The notes under the pieces are model-generated. The model saw only the letters and a list, made by a program, of their open reading frames with translations, did not search any database and was not told the origin of the DNA. A DNA stretch of 64,000 bases. It comes from Rhodobacteraceae bacterium F11138 (lineage in GTDB: Bacteria; Pseudomonadota; Alphaproteobacteria; Rhodobacterales; Rhodobacteraceae). Positions 63,279 to 64,000 of this stretch are shown piece by piece. Position 1 is the first letter of the stretch. Every line of letters starts with the position of its first letter. Both the position numbers and the translations under genes were made by a program. Where the stretch lies: the NCBI GenBank assembly GCA_016521575.1, contig JAEKDP010000001.1, positions 477,894-541,893 on the forward strand, in the 5' to 3' direction.

Positions 63279-64000
63279 ATGTCGGACAACGTAAACGCAC
63301 CAGAAGAGTATGGCGCGGATTCTATCAAGGTTCTCAAGGGGCTAGAGGCCGTCCGCAAGCGCCCTGGCATGTATATCGGTGATACCGATGACGGTTCGGG
63401 TTTGCACCACATGGTTTATGAGGTGGTGGACAACGGGATCGATGAGGCGCTTGCCGGTCACGCCGATGCGGTGACGGTCCGAATCCACGCCGACAACAGC
63501 GTATCCGTCAGCGACAACGGACGGGGGATTCCGGTTGGAATCCACGAAGAAGAAGGCGTATCCGCCGCAGAAGTCATCATGACCCAGCTGCACGCGGGCG
63601 GCAAATTCGACAGCAACTCCTATAAGGTGTCCGGTGGTCTGCACGGCGTGGGCGTTTCGGTTGTGAATGCGTTGTCAGACTGGCTGGAACTGCGGGTCTG
63701 GCGTGACGGCAAAGAGCATGTGGCCCGGTTCGAACGTGGCGATACGGCGGAACATCTGAAAGTCGTCGGCGATGCGGACGGGAAGACCGGAACCGAGGTC
63801 CGTTTCCTGGCTTCGGGCGACACGTTTTCCAACCTCGATTATTCTTTCGATGTCCTGGAACGCCGCCTGCGCGAACTGGCTTTCTTGAACTCGGGCGTGC
63901 GGATCATCCTGATCGACGAACGCCCGGCCGAAGCCCTGCGCAGCGAACTTTTCTATGAGGGGGGCGTCAAGGAATTCGTCAAATATCTGGACCGGCATAA
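63279..64000 (+). CDS. gyrB: DNA gyrase subunit B, 5' part only
   Basis: 240 codons before the window ends. AGGGA at 63266-63270 sets the ATG at 63279; an in-frame ATG at 63252 is unlikely. GHKL ATPase motifs: [29 protein letters not shown] and [18 protein letters not shown]. The rest lies beyond the right edge. Confidence 0.98.
   Translation, partial: MSDNVNAPEEYGADSIKVLKGLEAVRKRPGMYIGDTDDGSGLHHMVYEVVDNGIDEALAGHADAVTVRIHADNSVSVSDNGRGIPVGIHEEEGVSAAEVIMTQLHAGGKFDSNSYKVSGGLHGVGVSVVNALSDWLELRVWRDGKEHVARFERGDTAEHLKVVGDADGKTGTEVRFLASGDTFSNLDYSFDVLERRLRELAFLNSGVRIILIDERPAEALRSELFYEGGVKEFVKYLDRH

Overview
The window reads as part of an alphaproteobacterial chromosome, most likely Rhodobacterales (Roseobacter/Paracoccus-like). 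The evidence is high GC, a nos cluster in the order nosC-R-Z-D-F-Y-L-X, three TRAP transport systems, and the run ubiB-ubiE / mutM-ECH-rpsT-dnaA-dnaN-recF-lysE-gyrB around dnaA. No genus can be assigned. No tRNA, rRNA, insertion sequence, prophage or CRISPR array was seen.

Layout. Positions 1-4.9 kb hold a cut TRAP binding-protein gene, two convergent MarR regulators sharing an upstream TTGAAACTA motif, an outer-membrane porin and a CPA1-type cation/proton antiporter. Positions 5.2-14.3 kb hold a nitrous-oxide reductase operon behind an FNR-type box: maturation, electron-transfer and copper-delivery genes around a Tat-exported clade-I NosZ, with many 4-nt overlaps. Positions 14.6-17.6 kb hold a complete TRAP operon ending in a strong hairpin. 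Positions 17.7-26.5 kb (minus strand) hold an eight-gene sugar operon: a CUT2-type ABC importer, LacI regulator, Gfo/Idh oxidoreductase, glucokinase and a SIS-domain protein of the NagB-II/GlmS type. It is preceded by a 26-bp perfect palindrome that is probably the LacI operator. Positions 26.8-32.8 kb (minus) hold a family III CoA transferase, an HMG-CoA-lyase-like enzyme, a second complete TRAP system and a Thr-type asparaginase, divergent from a LysR gene. This looks like a take-up, activate and cleave pathway for an unidentified carboxylate.

Positions 34.1-43.8 kb (minus) are the most unusual part: a periplasmic choloylglycine-hydrolase/penicillin-acylase homologue, a prokaryotic glutamate-receptor-like ligand-gated channel whose pore lacks the potassium-selective sequence, and a 2360-residue glycine-rich autotransporter with over 20 copies of a QSIGGGGG-type repeat. 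Positions 44.1-53.6 kb (plus) hold an MscS channel, then the Pho regulon core pstS-pstC-pstA-pstB-phoU-phoB behind a near-consensus Pho box. A second PhoB-like regulator with a degenerate receiver overlaps the end of phoB, and a small exported SH3b protein follows.

Positions 53.6-64 kb are housekeeping: ubiquinone synthesis (ubiB, ubiE) divergent from DNA repair (mutM), an enoyl-CoA hydratase, ribosomal protein S20, and dnaA-dnaN-recF-lysE-gyrB, with gyrB cut by the window edge. No consensus DnaA-box cluster was seen next to dnaA, so the window is not claimed to contain oriC.
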